Part shown: positions 1 through 11,684 of the stretch, in pieces | Position numbering within the stretch: position 1 is the stretch's first letter | Layout of the letters: every line of letters begins with the position of its first letter | From: Dipteris shenzhenensis | Taxonomy: Eukaryota; Polypodiophyta; Polypodiopsida; Gleicheniales | DNA length: 64,000 bases | NCBI GenBank assembly: GCA_047967505.1 | Contig: CM106541.1 | Strand: one strand, 5' to 3' | Notes under the pieces: model-generated | Told to the model about the DNA's origin: nothing | Database searches by the model: none | The model's input: only the letters and a program-made list of their open reading frames with translations | Translations under genes and position numbers: made by a program

Positions 1-1950
1 GTCCACATAAAGGACCACGATCATACACCTACCTCCTTCTCTGAAGATATACAAATTTGCATCAGATGGGCTCCTCTTGAACCCGTTTTGCAAAAAATAG
101 GCATCAATTCACTGGTACCATGCTCGTGGGGCCTGTTTCAACCCGTAAAGTGCCTTCTTCAGTTTACAGACTCTACCTTCTGAATCGGGGATCACAAAAC
201 CTGGTGGTTGTTCCACGTATACCTCCTTGAGATCCCCATTCAAAAAGGTAGATTTTACATCCATCTAAAACACAGGCCAACTTCCTTGGGCAGCTAAATC
301 CAAAACACTACAAATTGTAGTTACTCGAGCTATGGGAGCAAAAGTATCCTGATAATCAAAACCATGTACCTGTGCGAATCCTTTTGCCACGAGCCGAGCC
401 TTGTACTTATCCAATGTGCCGTCAAACTTGTACTTGGTCTTGTACACCCACTTGGTGCCAATTACCTTGTGTTTTGGTGGACGATCCACAAGGTCCCAAG
501 TGCTGTTCTTCATTATGGAGCCATACTCCAACTGCATAGCCTCCATCCACCTATCATCACCCTGTGCCTCTTCAAGACACTTGGGTTCATCAGCACGGAT
601 CACTTCTATCATCAAAGCATAGTTGACCAAGTGTTCCTACGCCCTTCTTTGCTCCTTTAATCTCTTGGACCGGTGGTGTTTGGATGGTTCCTCCTCAATG
701 GCTGGAGGTTCTCTGCCATCCAAAAGCTGCTTTACCCACTTCGGGAATGGCCGTTGCCACTGTGGTTCTGCAGGCTCTTCTTCATCTTCTTTATCTTGAA
801 TCCTCCCAAGCACTGTTGGGGGAGTTCGGTCTTCTGTTGGTGGTGGTACTGGATGGATATCCTGGTCCTGGTTGTTTGGGAAGGAAGCATCCTCCTCCAA
901 TTGATGCGGCTGTTCTGAGAAGACCACATCGCGACTTACTATTACCTTCTTGGTAATAGGGTTATAGAGACGCTAACCCTTCGCCTCTTCACTGTAGCCC
1001 AAGAAAATACACTTCCGGCTCTTTGGTTCCCATTTGGTCCAGTTAGCATCAGGGAAATGCACAAAACAGTCACATCCAAAAACTTTGAAATGTGCAGCTG
1101 AAGGTTTCTTACCAAAAAAGGCCTGCAGTGGAGTCATCCTGTTCACAGCCTTCGTGTAGCTATGATTCAAAATGTAAACTATTGTGTTACATGCTTCAAC
1201 CTAGAAAGCCTTTGACAAATCTTTCCCTTTCATCATACTCCTGCCCATTTCACAGATGACGTGCATCTTGCACTCTGCTACTCCACTTTGCTGTGATGTA
1301 TGTGGCGGGGGCTTCTGCCTCTTGATCCCGTGACTTTTGCAGTAACTTTCGAATTCAGTTGATGTGAACTCTCCATCTCTGTCTGATCTCAATTTCTTCA
1401 CCTTCCTCCTCGATTCTTTCTCGACCATTACATGCCATTCCTTGAACTTACTAAAAGCCTCGTCTTTAGTCTTCAGGAAGTATATCCATATCCTTCTACT
1501 GTAGTCTTCGATCAGCGTCATGAAGTAGTAAGAACCACCCAAAGCTTCCGTCTCCATCTTTCCGTAGAGGTCTGTGTGAACGAGCTCTAGAGGAGCCTTT
1601 GCCCTGCTGGCCTCTTTAGGAAAGGGCTGCCGATGCTACTTGCCCATCATGCAAGCTTCACATACATCGGGCAGATCTAAAATTTCTGTTAGGTCTGCAA
1701 TCATTCCACTTTTATGCATCTCCTTTAAAGACCTAAGGTTTAGATGACCAAACCTCTCATGCCACAGCTTAGTGTTCTTCACATCGGCTCGAGCACTGAA
1801 AACTGAGAGTTTGTAGATGTTGTTGCACCGTGTACCTTTACCAATGACCTTCCCTTGAAGATCCAAGATCTGTGCACCAGTCTTATTGAATTGAACTTTG
1901 AGGTCCCGATCCGTGATCGCAGAAACAGACAAGAAGTTCCTCTTGATATC
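1..1950 (-). pseudogene. Copia-1 pol remnant (GAG-pre-integrase, integrase, reverse transcriptase)
   Basis: Minus-strand translation gives three blocks. The first, about 1640-1930, is a GAG-pre-integrase zinc-binding region with LWHERFGHLN and a CEAC motif. The second, about 970-1557, is an integrase core: DYSRRIW holds the first Asp, RSDRDGEF the second, and a Glu follows in SGVAE. The third, about 1-630, is reverse transcriptase with KWVYKTKY, YKARLVAKGF and [11 protein letters not shown]. In-frame stops separate the blocks, at about 1633, 1201, 973, 637 and 265. No aspartic protease DSGA motif is present between the zinc knuckle and the pre-integrase domain, so protease was probably deleted. 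The product would copy and integrate element cDNA in an intact copy; here it is dead. Confidence 0.85.
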
Positions 1951-2084
1951 TATTGCCTCCGTGCAAATCTCCTCAATTGCTACGAATAGCTCTACTAGTA
2001 CTACTTGTGCGCTGTTGCTGGACTCTTTCTTTACTCCATTCTTCTCATCTGCAATCTTCTTTTGGCACTCATTCTGCTTGTGCC

Positions 2085-2857
2085 CTACCTTGTTGCAATA
2101 GAAGCACTTGATCTTCTTCTTTCTCTTTTTATCATCAGAACTCCATCAGAAGAAGATGGGTTACCAGAGTCCTTACCCTTACCTTTCTTTGATCCAGTCC
2201 AGAAAGCTGAATCTTCTCTAGTCCTCGCCTTTTGATGCATCTCCTCCTCTAGAAGCATCGCACTAAAATCCTCAAAGTTGAGGGGCAGATTTGTATTCTG
2301 CGTATTCAGCACCGTAACAAGACCGTCGTACTTTGGCAGGAGAATCCGTATGCACCTTCGTGCTAGATTCTTGCTGGTGATGGTGATGCCAATCGCAATC
2401 ATCTAATCGCACAGATTCTTCACCCTAGTGATGAACTTCTCTACCGCTTCAGACTCAGACAGTTTCTCATTCGCGAATTGAGTCTCCAGATTCTGAATCC
2501 GCATCTGATTCGTGGTCTCATACTGATTTTTCAAGACCGTCCATGCCTCCCTCGCTGTGGTGACATGTTGAATTAACACCATGATGGAATCACTTACATT
2601 GCAGACAATAGAACACAACGCATCTACATTTCTTCTTATCCATGCGAGAATCTCATCCACAGTTGGTACTATCTGTTGTCCTGCATTGGCTGGATCCAAT
2701 CTCGCAACTGGCCTCACGTCCACCCCAGTAGCAGTATCCCAAAGCTTGTATGTGCTTAGGATGGTCTTCATCTTGAATTCCAAAGTGGATAGTTAGAGCC
2801 GTCCAACTTTTCGCTTTCGCCGAACGGTGGGATTCGCAGTCTTGTAGGCTGGGCCAT
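2085..2857 (-). pseudogene. Copia-1 gag remnant
   Basis: Translation starts at a minus-strand ATG at 2857 (MAQPTRLRIPPF, then a KLDGSNY-like segment typical of copia Gag N-termini). The frame shifts near 2780 and continues as a UBN2-type Gag body (AWTVLKNQYETTNQMRIQNL, EAVEKFITRVKNLCD), which stops at 2403. After another stop the C-terminal part runs to 2085, and just beyond it a CCHC-like zinc knuckle (CFYCNKVGHKQNEC, about 2064-2105) can be read. Gag would form the virus-like particle of the element. The shifts and stops mark it as a pseudogene. Confidence 0.75.
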
Positions 2858-2925
2858 CTCTCACAATCTGCTCGCAAACATAAACACACTACCAAATCTT
2901 CTTGCTAGAGTCCAAGCTCTAATAC

Positions 2926-2937
2926 CATGTAAGAAAA
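2926..2937 (-). other. Copia-1 primer-binding site
   Basis: The minus strand reads TGGTATTAGAGC immediately internal to the LTR. This matches the usual plant copia site complementary to initiator tRNA-Met (TGGTATCAGAGC) with one substitution. It fixes the inner border of the LTR. Confidence 0.8.
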
Positions 2938-4017
2938 CAATACAACGTCTATGCTCAACAGATAATAGGATCTCGTACACAAGAGAGAAAACTAGATAGT
3001 ATGGAGAATCAAAATTTTGATTACTGTACAACTGATACAATAGATGGCGCTGCCTTCCAGCCATGCGCTCCTATGAAAGAAGCTTCGATGGCGAGCTGGA
3101 AATAGTAGAGGACGGAGGCTGGATGCTAAGGAATCAAGGTTGTTGTAGCCAGTGATGAAATGGGTTTCACGGGCTTGCTCTTATATAGCCACTAGTCATA
3201 GTCGGTTGGACCCAATTGGGTGACCAACCCAGTCCACCCAAAACGGTCGACTGGGGGTCGGTCCCGAAATAGGCCACCGACTACACGATAGAACCGTGGC
3301 GTAAAATAGAGCAACTAACCTTCGGCCCACAGCCATCCGGGATCATTTGGGACTCCAAACGGGCCCCGCAACCTAAGAGTGGGCTACCCCGGGAAATGCT
3401 CTGTCTACCCTCAGTGCAGTCAATCATGGGATGCCTTCGAGCCATGCGCTCCTGTGAAAGAAGCTTCGATGGCGAGCTGGAAATAGTAGAGGATGGAGGA
3501 TGGATGCTAAGGAATCAGGGTTGCTGTATCCAGTGATGAAATGGGTTTCATGGGCTTGCTTTTATATAGCCACTAGTCGTAGTCAGTTGGACCCAATTGG
3601 GTGACCAACCCAATCTGCCCAAAACGGTCAACTGGGGGTCGGTCCCGAAATAGGCCACCGACCACACGATAGAACCGTGGCATAAAATAGAGCAACTAAC
3701 CTTCGGCCCACAGCCATCCGGGATCATCTGGGACTCCAAACGGGCCCCACAACCTGAGAGTGGGTTGCCTCGGGAAATGCTCTGTCTACCCTCAATGCAG
3801 TCAGTCATGGGATGCCTTCCCGCACTTGCATGTAGCCTAGTTGGCAGTGTGCCAACTCCATCCAACCATCAGGCCACAATGGCCCCCATCTGGTGTCCAA
3901 ACCAAGACCTACCGGATAACCGAGCTACTCAAATCCTTCTCCTTGTATGGGGGGCTTACAAGTAGAGTTAGCTGGTTCCCGCGTAGTTACACGAGATTGG
4001 AGCATTGATATCTAACA
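2938..4017 (-). repeat. Copia-1 LTR (1080 bp)
   Basis: On the plus strand the segment begins TGTAAGA next to the primer-binding site and ends TCTAACA, an imperfect TG...CA inverted pair, directly before recognisable gypsy sequence at 4018. A TATA-like TTATATAG lies in each copy of an internal duplication. The outer border rests on the TG/CA rule and the start of gypsy homology. Confidence 0.7.
3060..3819. repeat. 381 bp tandem duplication inside the Copia-1 LTR
   Basis: Two head-to-tail copies, about 3060-3440 and 3441-3819, start GCCATGCGCTCCT and end ATGGGATGCCTTC. They differ at only scattered positions, many of them C/T or G/A transitions. Each copy includes a TTATATAGCCACTAGTC segment that may hold the LTR TATA box. 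Confidence 0.9.
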
Positions 4018-4641
4018 CTTTTTGCCAGCATGAGTTTCAAATATTGGAATACATGGTCACATTGTTCAAACAACCAAGATGGGATGTCATCTTCCATGTG
4101 CATGTGGATGCTTCTAATTATGCTTTTGGTATTATTCTAGCTCAGTTGGATGGTCAATTGGACTATCTCAGTATATTATGCTAGCAAGTTACTAACACCT
4201 ACTGAGTCAAACTATAGCACAACTGAGTGAGAAGCTTTGGGGATGGTTTTAATGTACAAAAACTAAGGCAGTATTTACTCAAAAATCCCTTTTTCTATGC
4301 GGATCATCAAGCTTTACTTTATCTTATTAACAAGATTGCCATCCAAAGATGGCTTGTTTCTTGGATTCTTCTGTTGTATGCATTCAACTTTAAAGTTATT
4401 CATGAACCAAGCAAGAGCCATGTGGGACTAATTGTTTGTCCAGGTTACCAGCACCCAAGAAACACATGTAGTTGACATGGAATTGCCAGATGCTGACTTG
4501 TTTGAAATTGATTATTGTGAGAATGAATATGCTGAGTTGGTAGATTACTAGTCGAAAGGCACATCCCTTGACACTATGCCTCGAGATAAGCATAGGAAAC
4601 TCACTCTCAAGGGGTGGAAATATACTCTCATTGGTGGGCAA
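4018..4641 (+). pseudogene. Ty3/gypsy RT-RNase H remnant
   Basis: The frames spell the RNase H region of a gypsy polyprotein: FHVHVDASNYAFGIILAQLD near 4095-4155, then YYASKLLTPTESNYSTTE near 4180-4230 ending in a stop where the family has Arg. It continues with VQKLRQYLL, DHQALLYLINK and VIHEPSKSHVG to about 4430, then the linker towards the integrase zinc finger. At least one stop and several frameshifts are visible. Both ends are lost: Copia-1 LTR abuts the left, and a copia LTR begins at 4642. Confidence 0.85.
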
Positions 4642-4836
4642 TGTTGGGGTGTAAAGGCCCTATGTAACATTTATAGTTTGTATATAATGTGAAACCGGTT
4701 CATTGAACTGGTTCCACCCTAACCCTAACACATGAATAAAACTCATGGGTTCTGGTGTGCCCATTATCCATTCTTCACACCCACACATTGTTGACTCTCG
4801 TCTCTTACTCTCTCTCACTCTCCACTCAGTCCATCA
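4642..4836 (+). repeat. Short copia LTR (Copia-2, 5' side)
   Basis: The segment begins TGTTGGGGTG and ends CCATCA, followed after two bases by TAGTATCAAAGCCTGAGAGC, which resembles a copia tRNA-Met primer-binding site with substitutions. Its length of about 195 bp is typical of small copia LTRs. It interrupts the gypsy remnant. The right-hand LTR partner was not found. Confidence 0.6.
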
Positions 4837-4838
4837 AC

Positions 4839-4850
4839 TAGTATCAAAGC
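4839..4850 (+). other. Probable copia primer-binding site
   Basis: TAGTATCAAAGC matches the plant copia consensus TGGTATCAGAGC at 10 of 12 positions and lies directly after the LTR end. Confidence 0.55.
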
Positions 4851-6285
4851 CTGAGAGCTCACACCCCCTACACACTTGGCGACAACCCCCGAATACCCGG
4901 TGACAACCACACACGAAGCAACTCCAACCGAGCACTGAGAAGACATAGAAGCATGACGAACAGGATGGCGGAGCGTTGCGTGGAGGTAAAGAGTGCACAG
5001 TGAAGGTCGCACGCGTAGAACCGTGCGGCGGGTGCAGAAGCTGACTGTCAAAATGTTGCATGACACAGAACAGCATGGAGCGAAAGAACGCGCAGAGCAT
5101 CCTGAACGCAGGTGCACAAAGCAGCCTGAACGCAACAAGACCAAGAGCAGAACAGTGCAGATCTGGGGAAACAACATCTAGAATTGCCATTTTGGGGATG
5201 TTGGAAGAGGTGAAAAATGTGTTTGTGAGATAAGAGGTTTGAAAGAAAATTCTCGTTCTTCTCAAGGGGTGTCATAATGGGGCATTACCCCCCCATGCGA
5301 ATGCATCCTTAAATCGTTATTCATCGCACTTCTAAAGGGAAAGAAGAGTGCCCCCCTTACGGGCCTTGGAAAATCCCATTTGCGATGTGGTTCGAAGGGC
5401 GTGTTTGTGTAGTGGTGGCACACCCTTGTGAGCATCCAACGGTGATTTTGTGACACTTCGAAAACTCTTGACTCTTAAGGTACTTGCTCTCTAGACCCTC
5501 CTTGTGAATATAGTCCACTTGGGGAGTCGTGGTTCGCAGGTACGTATCACATTGGGCACTTTGGCAGTGATATTGCATGACATTCGTCACATAACACTGT
5601 GATTGCACTAGTGGGTATGCTATTGATGCAGTGAGAGCACTTTTGATGCCTATTGTGCTTGGATAGCACTTGCCGTTCAAAGGGCTTTTGTGGTTTGGAT
5701 GCATATGCGTTTAGGAGGAAGCTATTGGATGCCGTACATGCCTCACATGTTCAGAAATTGAGCTCTAATCAAGGGGCTTTTGAAGACATAGGTGTTATTG
5801 TGCATTGGACAAACTGCAGCAGGAAGTACATGCCATAAATCCTCGTCAAAAGTGTTCAAATCAAGGGGCTTTTGCCTATTTGCAGTTCTGAATTGTTTGC
5901 CACAGTTTGGGGGACTATTACATGCCTTTTGGTCACTAATTGAGCACTTTAAGTTGGGGAAATTGTGCCATTTTCTGAGCATAACAGTAATTCACTGTTT
6001 CAGGACAGTTTCAAGACTATTTGAGTCTCGTTTCGTCCTCGAACACTCATTTTTTGGTGTTGTACTGTCACTTACTGTTTTTGGACAGTTTTGGTGGAGC
6101 TTTCCTACTGTTGTACCGCATTTTCGAGTGCTATAATTGTCATTAAAGCTTGTTGTACTATTTCTATAGCAAGTGGGAGGTGTTATTTATCTAGGAGTGT
6201 TTCCACGCTTTGGAGATACTTTGCTGAGCACTTCTAAGTGCTTGCAGGGAGTCACACACTTTATTTCTTGGTTCTATTTGCTGAT
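4851..6285 (+). other. Non-coding leader between LTR and gag
   Basis: No convincing coding frame was seen. The stretch lies between the primer-binding site and the gag start at 6286 and may be a long leader. It is also possible that 5176-6285 belongs to a different element and the LTR and gag are not partners. Several inverted or repeated short words occur but no TIR or poly(A) was identified. Confidence 0.4.
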
Positions 6286-7794
6286 ATGGCTTCATCAGGA
6301 GAGAGCTCATCTTTGCTCCACATCCAGAAGCTTGAGGGTGCTAAGAGCTACGACATCTGGAGGACCCAGGTGTACAATGTTTTGTTGCAGAAGAGTCAGC
6401 ATCTCCCTATAAGGGAAAAGGGTGTCAAGCCCTCCGCCATTAGTGATGAGCAATGGCTCAACATAGATGAGCTTACGCATTCCACACTCATGCTATCAGT
6501 TGTGGATTCTCTTCTTCCTAGGATACGGGATATGCCCAATGCGTGGGCAATGTGGCAGCGGTTAGAGAACATTTACTCTCAAAAGAGTGCCACAGGCAAG
6601 GTTTATTGGCTCAAGAAGCTTACAAGTCTCGAGATGAAAGAGGGAACATCAGTCAGTGCACACATAAATGAGTTTAAAAGCATATTCAGCCAAGTGCTTG
6701 CACAAGGGCTGAAACTAGATGAGGAGGTACAGGCTTTAATTCTCTTAGGTTCATTGCCAGAATCTTGGGACACTTTCAGGACAGCCACAAGCAACTCCAA
6801 TCCTCTCTTAAATGTGGCAGATGTGGAGGGTGCCATCCTGCAGGAAGATATGAATCGAAAGAACAACTCAAGTGGGAAAGGGAATGCATTGCAAGCATGT
6901 GGCCGAACCAAGAATAGAGGAAAGAGTCAGGACAGAAATGGTAGGAGCAAGCCCCGCTCCAAAAAGGATGTTGAATGCGATCATTGTGGCAAAAAGGGAC
7001 ATCTTAAAAAGCAATGTTGGAAGTTGAAAGCAGAAAAGAAAGAGGGCAAGCAAAAGGTAGATGCAAGTGATGATTCGAAGGCCATTGTGCCTCATTCTAA
7101 GAAGTCTTCTATCAAGATAGAGGAGCTGAATTATGTGTCTGATGGCAGCCATTGCTCTTCAGATCTTCTTTTTACCTCTACTATCAGTGCAGACTCTCTA
7201 CATGCGGGGTGTCTCTCAGATCTTAACACATGGCTGATTGATTCAGGGGCTTCTTTCCATGTTACTCCTTTCAAGAACAGCTTCAGCAAGTACCGTGTTC
7301 GGAAGCCTCAATATGTGTATTTGGGAGATAATCATGCATGCCTCATAGAGGGAATGGGTGACGTGAAATTGCAGCTCTATGATGGTTTAGCTTTCATGCT
7401 TCATGATGTACGCTACGTCCCTGAACTTAAGAAGAATCTCATTAGTACAAGACAGCTTGATGATATGGGATATCACACCACTTTTGGTGCTCAGAAGTGG
7501 AAGATAGTAAAGGGCTCCATGGTTGTTGCTACGGGTCCTAAGATGGACACTCTCTATCCATTAGTTGTTGGAAAAATTGTTGTATCTGGTGATGCTTCTG
7601 TTGCCGAGCTGCCAAAGGTTTCATTGTGGCATAGCCGGCTTGGACACATGAGTGTCAGAGGAATGGAAGAGTTGTCTCGTCTTGGTTATATCTCGTCTCT
7701 TAAATTTTCAGAATTGAAAAATTGTGAGCATTGCATTTATGGTAAACAGAATATGTGTCCTCATAAGAGGGTGACAAAGTGCGGATCGTATTAG
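6286..7794 (+). pseudogene. Copia-2 gag-protease-integrase N-part, truncated
   Basis: One open frame of about 500 codons runs from ATG 6286; the longer frame from 6238 only adds leader codons. Domains in order: UBN2-type Gag (MASSGESSSLLHIQKLEGAK, then DIWRTQVYN, MWQRLENIYSQKSA and LGSLPESWDTF); CCHC zinc knuckle CDHCGKKGHLKKQC; retropepsin active site WLIDSGASFHVT; GAG-pre-integrase SLWHSRLGHMSV with CEHC. After KQNMCPHKR the sequence loses homology and stops at 7792-7794, before the integrase core. Integrase, RT and RNase H are gone, so the copy cannot move by itself. The clean 1.5 kb frame suggests it is younger than Copia-1. Confidence 0.85.
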
Positions 7795-8936
7795 CCTAAT
7801 CTATCACTTAATGAGCATAAAGATCACGGAGGATCAAACCAAATACGGAAAGCCATGGGGAGAGAGATAGGAAGTATGAAACACTCAATCTATTCCAACT
7901 GTGCCTTTAATCAACAATACATGATAGGCTTCTTATAGAGAGTTCCTTTTGAATAGTCAACATCTGTGGGATCCTCTAGTCCACATCTCTCCTTGTCGAT
8001 ATCCTCAATCCACATCTCTCTTTGTGGATATCCTCAATCCACATCTCCACATCATGTAGTCCACATCCTAGGGTGGCTACTTTAATTCTTTCCTATACCA
8101 TACCTTAGCCTGTAATTATGTGCTCATGGCCCCACAACTCTCAGCACCTCCCCTTGGTGCCATAATCCTTTGGCTACTGCAAGGTGGTCAGATGTGAGTT
8201 ACATTCCATCACCTCCCCTTAGTGCTTGCATTGCTACTTAAGGTGGTCAAGTGTGGTTTTTACATGTCAATACCTCCCCTGGGTGCTTTCATAGCTACTC
8301 TCAGGTGGTCAGGCTTGATTTACAAACATATGGGCCGAAGGTGGAAAGGATTTTACTTTTCAATGCTTCATGTCAATGGCGTTCACTTCTTCGCTTGACG
8401 TAGCTTGATGCATGATGCTTTGTTCTTCCATGTGCCTTAATGCTTTCTATGTGGAAGCCATGCTTTGTTCTATGGTCATCTCATGCACTTGTGCTTTTGG
8501 CATGCTTTTTGCATTCATGTGTCGCTTTTCCATTTAATGCAACGGTCTTACCAATTGATTTCTTTCAATATTGGTAGTGTCTAATTGCATACAATTATTC
8601 TGACTTAACAGGCACGTAGAGCTCGAAAAGACGATCACTTTTTCTTTTTGGAGCGTGTCCAAATTCTTTCTGGATTGAGAGTTACGCCTAGTCGAAGATT
8701 TTGTGGAGAAGAGATGGCCTTTGCTAATGTGGCACAGGGATTCACATGCAGAATTCCAAACCGTGCTTGGCAGGGGCTATGTGCTTAGGTGACACTTGGT
8801 GATGTGGCAGTTAACCAATCCTGAACCTAAACCAGACCTAAACCAGCTTGTGGTAAACTTGACTGCTGGTGGTGACTTAACTAAACCAGATAGTCTCAAC
8901 CAAGGTTAAGTATGCTTAACCACAATTACTTCCAAT
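7795..8936. repeat. Unassigned spacer with short tandem repeats
   Basis: No gene was seen. Two near-identical copies of about 33 bp built on CAATCCACATCTCTC lie at about 7975-8045. Three imperfect copies of about 63 bp, each starting CACCTCCCC and containing GGTGGTCA, lie at about 8148-8315. On the minus strand CTCTCTATAAGAAGCC near 7930 resembles a TATA box, so part of it could be an LTR, but no matching primer site was found. It separates the broken ends of Copia-2 and Copia-3. Confidence 0.5.
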
Positions 8937-11242
8937 CTACAAATCACCATGCAAGAAGGAATTCTTTACATCCATCTGATGTAAAGACCATCCATTCGAT
9001 GCAGCTATAGCAATGACTGCTCTTACAATTGCCATCCTTGCAACCAGACTGAATGTTTCTTCATACTCAATGCCATATGTCTGTGCATACCCCTTGACAA
9101 CTAATCTTGCCTTGTATCTGCTCACAGAACCATCTGCATTGTGCTTCACCTTATAAACCCACTTGTAGCCAATTGCATTCTTGTCTTTTGGAAAAGGCAC
9201 CAATTCCCATGTAGCATTTGCTTCCAAGGCATCCATTTCTTCATCCATGGCTTTCTCCCATTTTTCTTTTCCCATGGCTTGCTCAAAAGAAGTGGGTTCT
9301 AGTTCTTGTATCACTTTGACCATATAGGCATAGTGAATGGCTGTAAATCCATCATATTTCAGCCTATCCACAAGATACTTAACTATGGTAGACCTGCGCA
9401 AAATAGGCTCACTACCAGGTGCTCTCAAAACATCCCTAGTCTTCCTTACTCCAGGTGTAACAACAGAAGGAATACCCAACTCATCATCAAGGCTCTGTTT
9501 TGAGCCACTGGATTCACCATCCACGTAAGAATGACCTGCATTCACATCAACCATGGGCTGATCTACTTTCTCTTTTCCTTTTCGTGATACTTGCATACCA
9601 CTATCTACATTGCTTTGAGGAGATTCTCCACTGCTAGAGGACACTACAGGTCCACTAATATTTTGTGATTACTGCTATGAATTCTGTGCAGCATTACCAT
9701 TTTGTGCATCTACATCATCAATGACATTTACTAGTTTATACCAGCTGCTCATCTCATCAAAAACATCTCTGCTCACTGTAAACTTATGAGTAGAAGGGTT
9801 ATAGCATCTATACCCTTTCTGCTGTAGAGAATAACCAATAAAGATGCACTTGTCAACTTTTGGATCCACAACTTGGATCTCAACTCATCTGGCACATGAA
9901 CATAGGCAATGCAACCAAAAACTTTCAAATGAGAAATATCTGGTTTCCTACCACTATACCTCTCCTCTGGCATCATGCCATGTATTGCTCCAGTGGGAGT
10001 CTTGTTCATTATGTAGACTGTTGTAGCAACTGCTTTAGCCCAATAATAATCTGGCAGGTATTTTTCGTTGAGCATGGCACGAGCTACCTCTCCAATATGC
10101 CTATTTTTCCTTTCTGCAAGTCCATTTTGCTATGGGGTATGACTGCATGAATATTGCTACTTTATGCCATGCTCCTGCAAGAACCTTGCAAAGTCATTTG
10201 AGAGATACTCTCCCCCTCCATCTGACCTTAGGCATTTTATTTGTAGGCCGGTTCCTTTTCAACCATAGCTTTAAAAGCTTTGAAATGCCCAAACACTTCA
10301 CTTTTTTTTTTCATAAAATGCACCCAAACTTTTCTACTATAGTCATCAATAAAAGTGACAAAGTAATGGCAACCTCCAATAGATGCAGCTTTAGTAGTCC
10401 ACACATTAGAGTGGACTGGTTCCAATGGCCTCTTACTCTCTTGAACATGTCTAGGAAATGGTTTCCTTGCATGTTTTCCAAATTGACTGGCTCCACATAT
10501 CTTATGCATTTTTGCAACCTTGAACTTAGGCAATCTTGCAACAATATTTTGGGCCTGCATTAATTTTAGTCGCTGTACATTAACATGACCAATGTGTTTA
10601 TGCTAGATATCAATATCTGCAACTACACTAGTCCCATGTGCAAACATTGCTGCACTCAATTCAGGCATGTCCACATCCAACGTAAACATCCTGCCCTTCT
10701 TCTTCCCTTTTGCTATCAAGCGACCTTTATTTTTCATATCCTCAACAAAGCATCCATGAGGATTAAATATGACTTGTAAGCCCTGCTCAACCATTTGACC
10801 AACAAAAACCAGGTTCTTGGTTATGTTCGGGACATGAAATACATTAGACAGGTATTCTTTTTCCCATCCTACATAGACAAAGGAATTTTACCAATCTGCA
10901 TAATAGGATGTGCAATATCATCACCAGTCTCCACAAATTTTAGTTTTTCCATTTTCCTTGCATCCTACATCCATTCTGCATGACCTGTCATGTGGTTTGA
11001 CGCACCTGAGTCAACATACCACACATCATTGCTTTCTTCTGCACTTGTCACAAAACTGGTCATGTGCTTTACCATAAACAAAGGCTCATTTCTGTCATCA
11101 CCTTGTCTACTAGAGGATGCATAATTGCCTTGCTGCAATTTTCCATTCATAATGTCATTCTGCTTTTTATAGCAATCTTTAGCCATATGACCCATTTTAC
11201 CACAGTAGTAGCATTCAACATTGCTATTTGCATTTTGGCCTC
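8937..11242 (-). pseudogene. Copia-3 zinc knuckle, protease, integrase and partial RT
   Basis: From high to low coordinates the minus strand encodes a CCHC knuckle (CYYCGKMGHMAKDC, about 11195), a protease motif (VWYVDSGASNHMTG, about 11000), a pre-integrase segment (HIGHVNVQRL), an integrase core (VTFIDDYSRKVWVHF, about 10340), the HLKVFGCIAYVHVP segment (about 9890), then RT (KWVYKVKH, YKARLVVKGYAQTYG, MDVKNSFLHGD) ending at 8937. In-frame stops occur near 10965, 10603, 10237 and 9675, so it is inactive. The truncated RT end coincides with the border of the unassigned spacer. Confidence 0.85.
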
Positions 11243-11245
11243 TCT
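11243..11245. other. Target-site duplication TCT, left copy, of element A
   Basis: TCT directly precedes CACTAC at 11246 and recurs at 22490-22492 directly after GTAGTG. A 3 bp duplication is diagnostic of CACTA transposition. Confidence 0.9.
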
Positions 11246-11340
11246 CACTACTACACACGCATCCTATTGCGACGTTTACGTACCGACGATTAGCGCCCGC
11301 CTAGCGTTAATCGTCGGTATAAAAATCGGGTGTCGTAAAT

Positions 11341-11483
11341 CGTCGCTATATAGCGACTTTTAATAAAAGTCGCTATATAGCGACGTTAGTAATGGTCGCT
11401 ATATAGCAACTCTTAAAAGTCGCTATATAGCGACTTTAGTAAAAGTCGCTATATAGCGACTTTTAAAAGTCGCTATATAGCGA
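11341..11483. repeat. Left subterminal palindrome array, element A
   Basis: Six copies of GTCGCTATATAGCGAC, one with a substitution (AGCAAC), are spaced about 22-25 bp apart. Each is a perfect 16 bp palindrome. In En/Spm the subterminal repeats bind TNPA and are needed for transposition; the same role here is inferred. Confidence 0.85.
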
Positions 11484-11684
11484 CACTGAGACTATATTAT
11501 AGCGACGTTTTACAGAGAGGTTTTTTTTTTTTTTTTAGCCTTAAAATTTATTTTCTTCCAATGGCAAAATTTTTTAAATTTTCATACATGTTTGAGCTCA
11601 TAGAGAAATAAAAAATGAGAGCATGTACATCAAGCCTTTGAAGCTCATATATTCATGTCCAAGTTGGAGATGAGAAAAATCAAA

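Larger units (their letters stand above)
1..4017 (-). mobile_element. Copia-1: decayed Ty1/copia LTR retrotransposon, cut by window start
   Basis: Read on the minus strand the order is 5' LTR (2938-4017), primer-binding site (2926-2937), gag, zinc knuckle, integrase and reverse transcriptase, which is Ty1/copia order (integrase before RT). The 3' part (late RT, RNase H, 3' LTR) lies beyond position 1, so the target-site duplication cannot be checked. Several stops and frameshifts and a missing protease show an old, inactive copy. The LTR abuts a gypsy fragment at 4018, which is probably the DNA it inserted into. Confidence 0.85.

Noticed and set aside
4834-5265. 143-codon minus-strand frame rich in Cys and Ser
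   Set aside because: No recognisable domain, and it lies opposite the leader of a plus-strand copia element.
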